Origin: Halothiobacillus neapolitanus | GTDB lineage: Bacteria; Pseudomonadota; Gammaproteobacteria; Halothiobacillales; Halothiobacillaceae | Assembly: GCA_020721485.1 (NCBI GenBank) | Contig: DYMR01000014.1 | Span: forward strand, 1,588-8,068 | Direction: 5' to 3' | DNA: 6,481 nt | Shown: piece by piece, positions 5,839 through 6,481 of the stretch | Layout of the letters: the number at the start of each line of letters is the position of its first letter | Numbering within the stretch: position 1 is the first letter of the stretch | Translations under genes and position numbers: made by a program | The notes under the pieces: generated by a model | Seen by the model: the letters and a program-made list of their open reading frames with translations, nothing else | What the model was told of the DNA's origin: nothing | The model's database searches: none

Positions 5839-5870
5839 GCTGAAACACGGTCAACCGGGCGTGTTTCAGC
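5839..5870 (+). repeat. Perfect 11-bp inverted repeat between btuB and btuM
   Basis: GCTGAAACACG (5839-5849) and CGTGTTTCAGC (5860-5870) flank a 10-nt loop in the 130-nt gap between the two genes. The stem ends 10 nt before the AAGAGG ribosome binding site of btuM (5881-5886). No U-run follows, so it is not a standard terminator. It could be an mRNA stability or processing hairpin that tunes BtuB:BtuM levels, or an operator for a dimeric regulator. The pairing is seen directly; the role is unknown. Confidence 0.75.
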
Positions 5871-5894
5871 GTTCTATACGAAGAGGATGCCGTC

Positions 5895-6481
5895 ATGACC
5901 CCCAGCCACCCTGCCAATAACACGGGCACCCACCACCCGCTGACCAACTCGGTCAGTCATGGCGTGTGGGTTTTTGTTTTGCTGGCCGCCAGCATGGCCG
6001 CCACGCGCTACCACCACTTCAGCAGTGCGCTGCATTTGGCAGACACCTCCTGGGCGGTGTTTTTTCTGGCCGGTTTGTGGCTACGCACCCGCTGGGGATT
6101 ACCCGCCTTGCTGCTCCTGGCACTGGGGATTGATCTGGCGTCGGTTGCCGTCGATGGCGCCGCCATGAGCGCCTGCTTCACCCCGGCATATCCGGGGCTG
6201 GTGCTCGCGTATGGCGCTTTGTGGCTTGCCGGCCGCTGGGCGGCACGGTTCACCGCCGCCGAATCCCTACCAACCGCCACCCTCTGCCGCATCGGCTGGG
6301 CGACCGTGGGCGCCCTCGCCGCGTTTGCCTTATCGAATGTCACCTTTTGGGCATTTTCCGGTCATTTCGGCGGCCTCGGCCTAGTGGACTACAGCAGCCG
6401 CGTACTGCCCTACCTCGGCCATTATGTGCAAACCACCTTGGGCTATGTGTTGATCGGATTAGCCCTCGCCGTCCTGTGGCT
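5895..6481 (+). CDS. btuM: BtuM-like solitary ECF-type cobalamin transporter S-component (C-terminus cut by window edge)
   Basis: Polytopic inner-membrane protein, 195 residues visible. After a polar, His-containing N-terminus (1-21) hydrophobic stretches lie at about 23-37, 52-64, 69-87, 100-113, 133-154 and 181-195, the six-helix layout of ECF S-components. Size (about 200 residues), topology and position after a B12 riboswitch and btuB fit BtuM, which in Thiobacillus denitrificans takes up vitamin B12 without an ECF module and uses a conserved cysteine to coordinate cobalt and help remove cyanide. Here Cys94, in SACFTPAYPG after the third helix, is the candidate (Cys131 is the only other visible Cys). 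SNVTFWAFSG (147-156) is another motif-like segment. ATG 5895 has AAGAGG (5881-5886) at 8-nt spacing; ATG 5887 hits a stop after three codons. The family call comes from memory of motifs and context, not alignment. The alternative is an uncharacterised membrane protein of the B12 regulon. Confidence 0.75.
   Translation, partial: MTPSHPANNTGTHHPLTNSVSHGVWVFVLLAASMAATRYHHFSSALHLADTSWAVFFLAGLWLRTRWGLPALLLLALGIDLASVAVDGAAMSACFTPAYPGLVLAYGALWLAGRWAARFTAAESLPTATLCRIGWATVGALAAFALSNVTFWAFSGHFGGLGLVDYSSRVLPYLGHYVQTTLGYVLIGLALAVLW

Noticed and set aside
5764..5894. Second cobalamin riboswitch before btuM
   Set aside because: The gap lacks the B12 box and the conserved core seen at 3818-3878 and is too short for an aptamer.
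5111..5947. 278-residue minus-strand open frame over the end of btuB
   Set aside because: Antisense shadow of a GC-rich gene: low-complexity Ala/Gly/Arg/Val composition and no recognisable domain.

Overview
The window looks like a piece of a GC-rich proteobacterial chromosome, probably gammaproteobacterial. The nudE-cysQ pair with overlapping ends is a typical gammaproteobacterial arrangement, the BtuB-type TonB receptor implies an outer membrane, and BtuM-like proteins are best known from beta- and gammaproteobacteria such as Thiobacillus. No rRNA or other taxonomic marker is present, so this placement is an inference. Almost the whole window is coding or recognisably regulatory. I see no mobile element, CRISPR array or tRNA.

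Left part (1-3590), all on the minus strand, in transcription order from right to left: nudE (Nudix hydrolase of ADP-linked compounds), cysQ (3'(2'),5'-bisphosphate nucleotidase, overlapping nudE by 8 nt), a small carboxymuconolactone-decarboxylase-like gene of clearly lower GC, trpG/pabA (glutamine amidotransferase subunit for anthranilate or aminodeoxychorismate synthesis), and a Bcr/CflA-type MFS drug exporter that runs off the left edge. nudE-cysQ and trpG-MFS are each probably cotranscribed. The CMD gene between them is a compositional outlier.

Middle (3591-3937): a divergent control region. A minus-strand promoter candidate serves nudE. On the plus strand lie a promoter candidate, a well-conserved cobalamin riboswitch aptamer and a short expression platform with alternative hairpins leading into btuB.

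Right part (3938-6481), plus strand: btuB (TonB-dependent outer-membrane cobalamin receptor with signal peptide, TonB box, plug and barrel), then a 130-nt gap with a perfect 11-bp inverted repeat and an extended -10 candidate, then a six-helix membrane protein that best fits BtuM, the solitary ECF-type S-component for vitamin B12. BtuM is cut by the right edge, probably close to its end. Together these suggest a compact, riboswitch-controlled B12 uptake unit: BtuB across the outer membrane and BtuM across the inner membrane, with no btuCDF genes in view. This B12 module is the most interesting content of the window.
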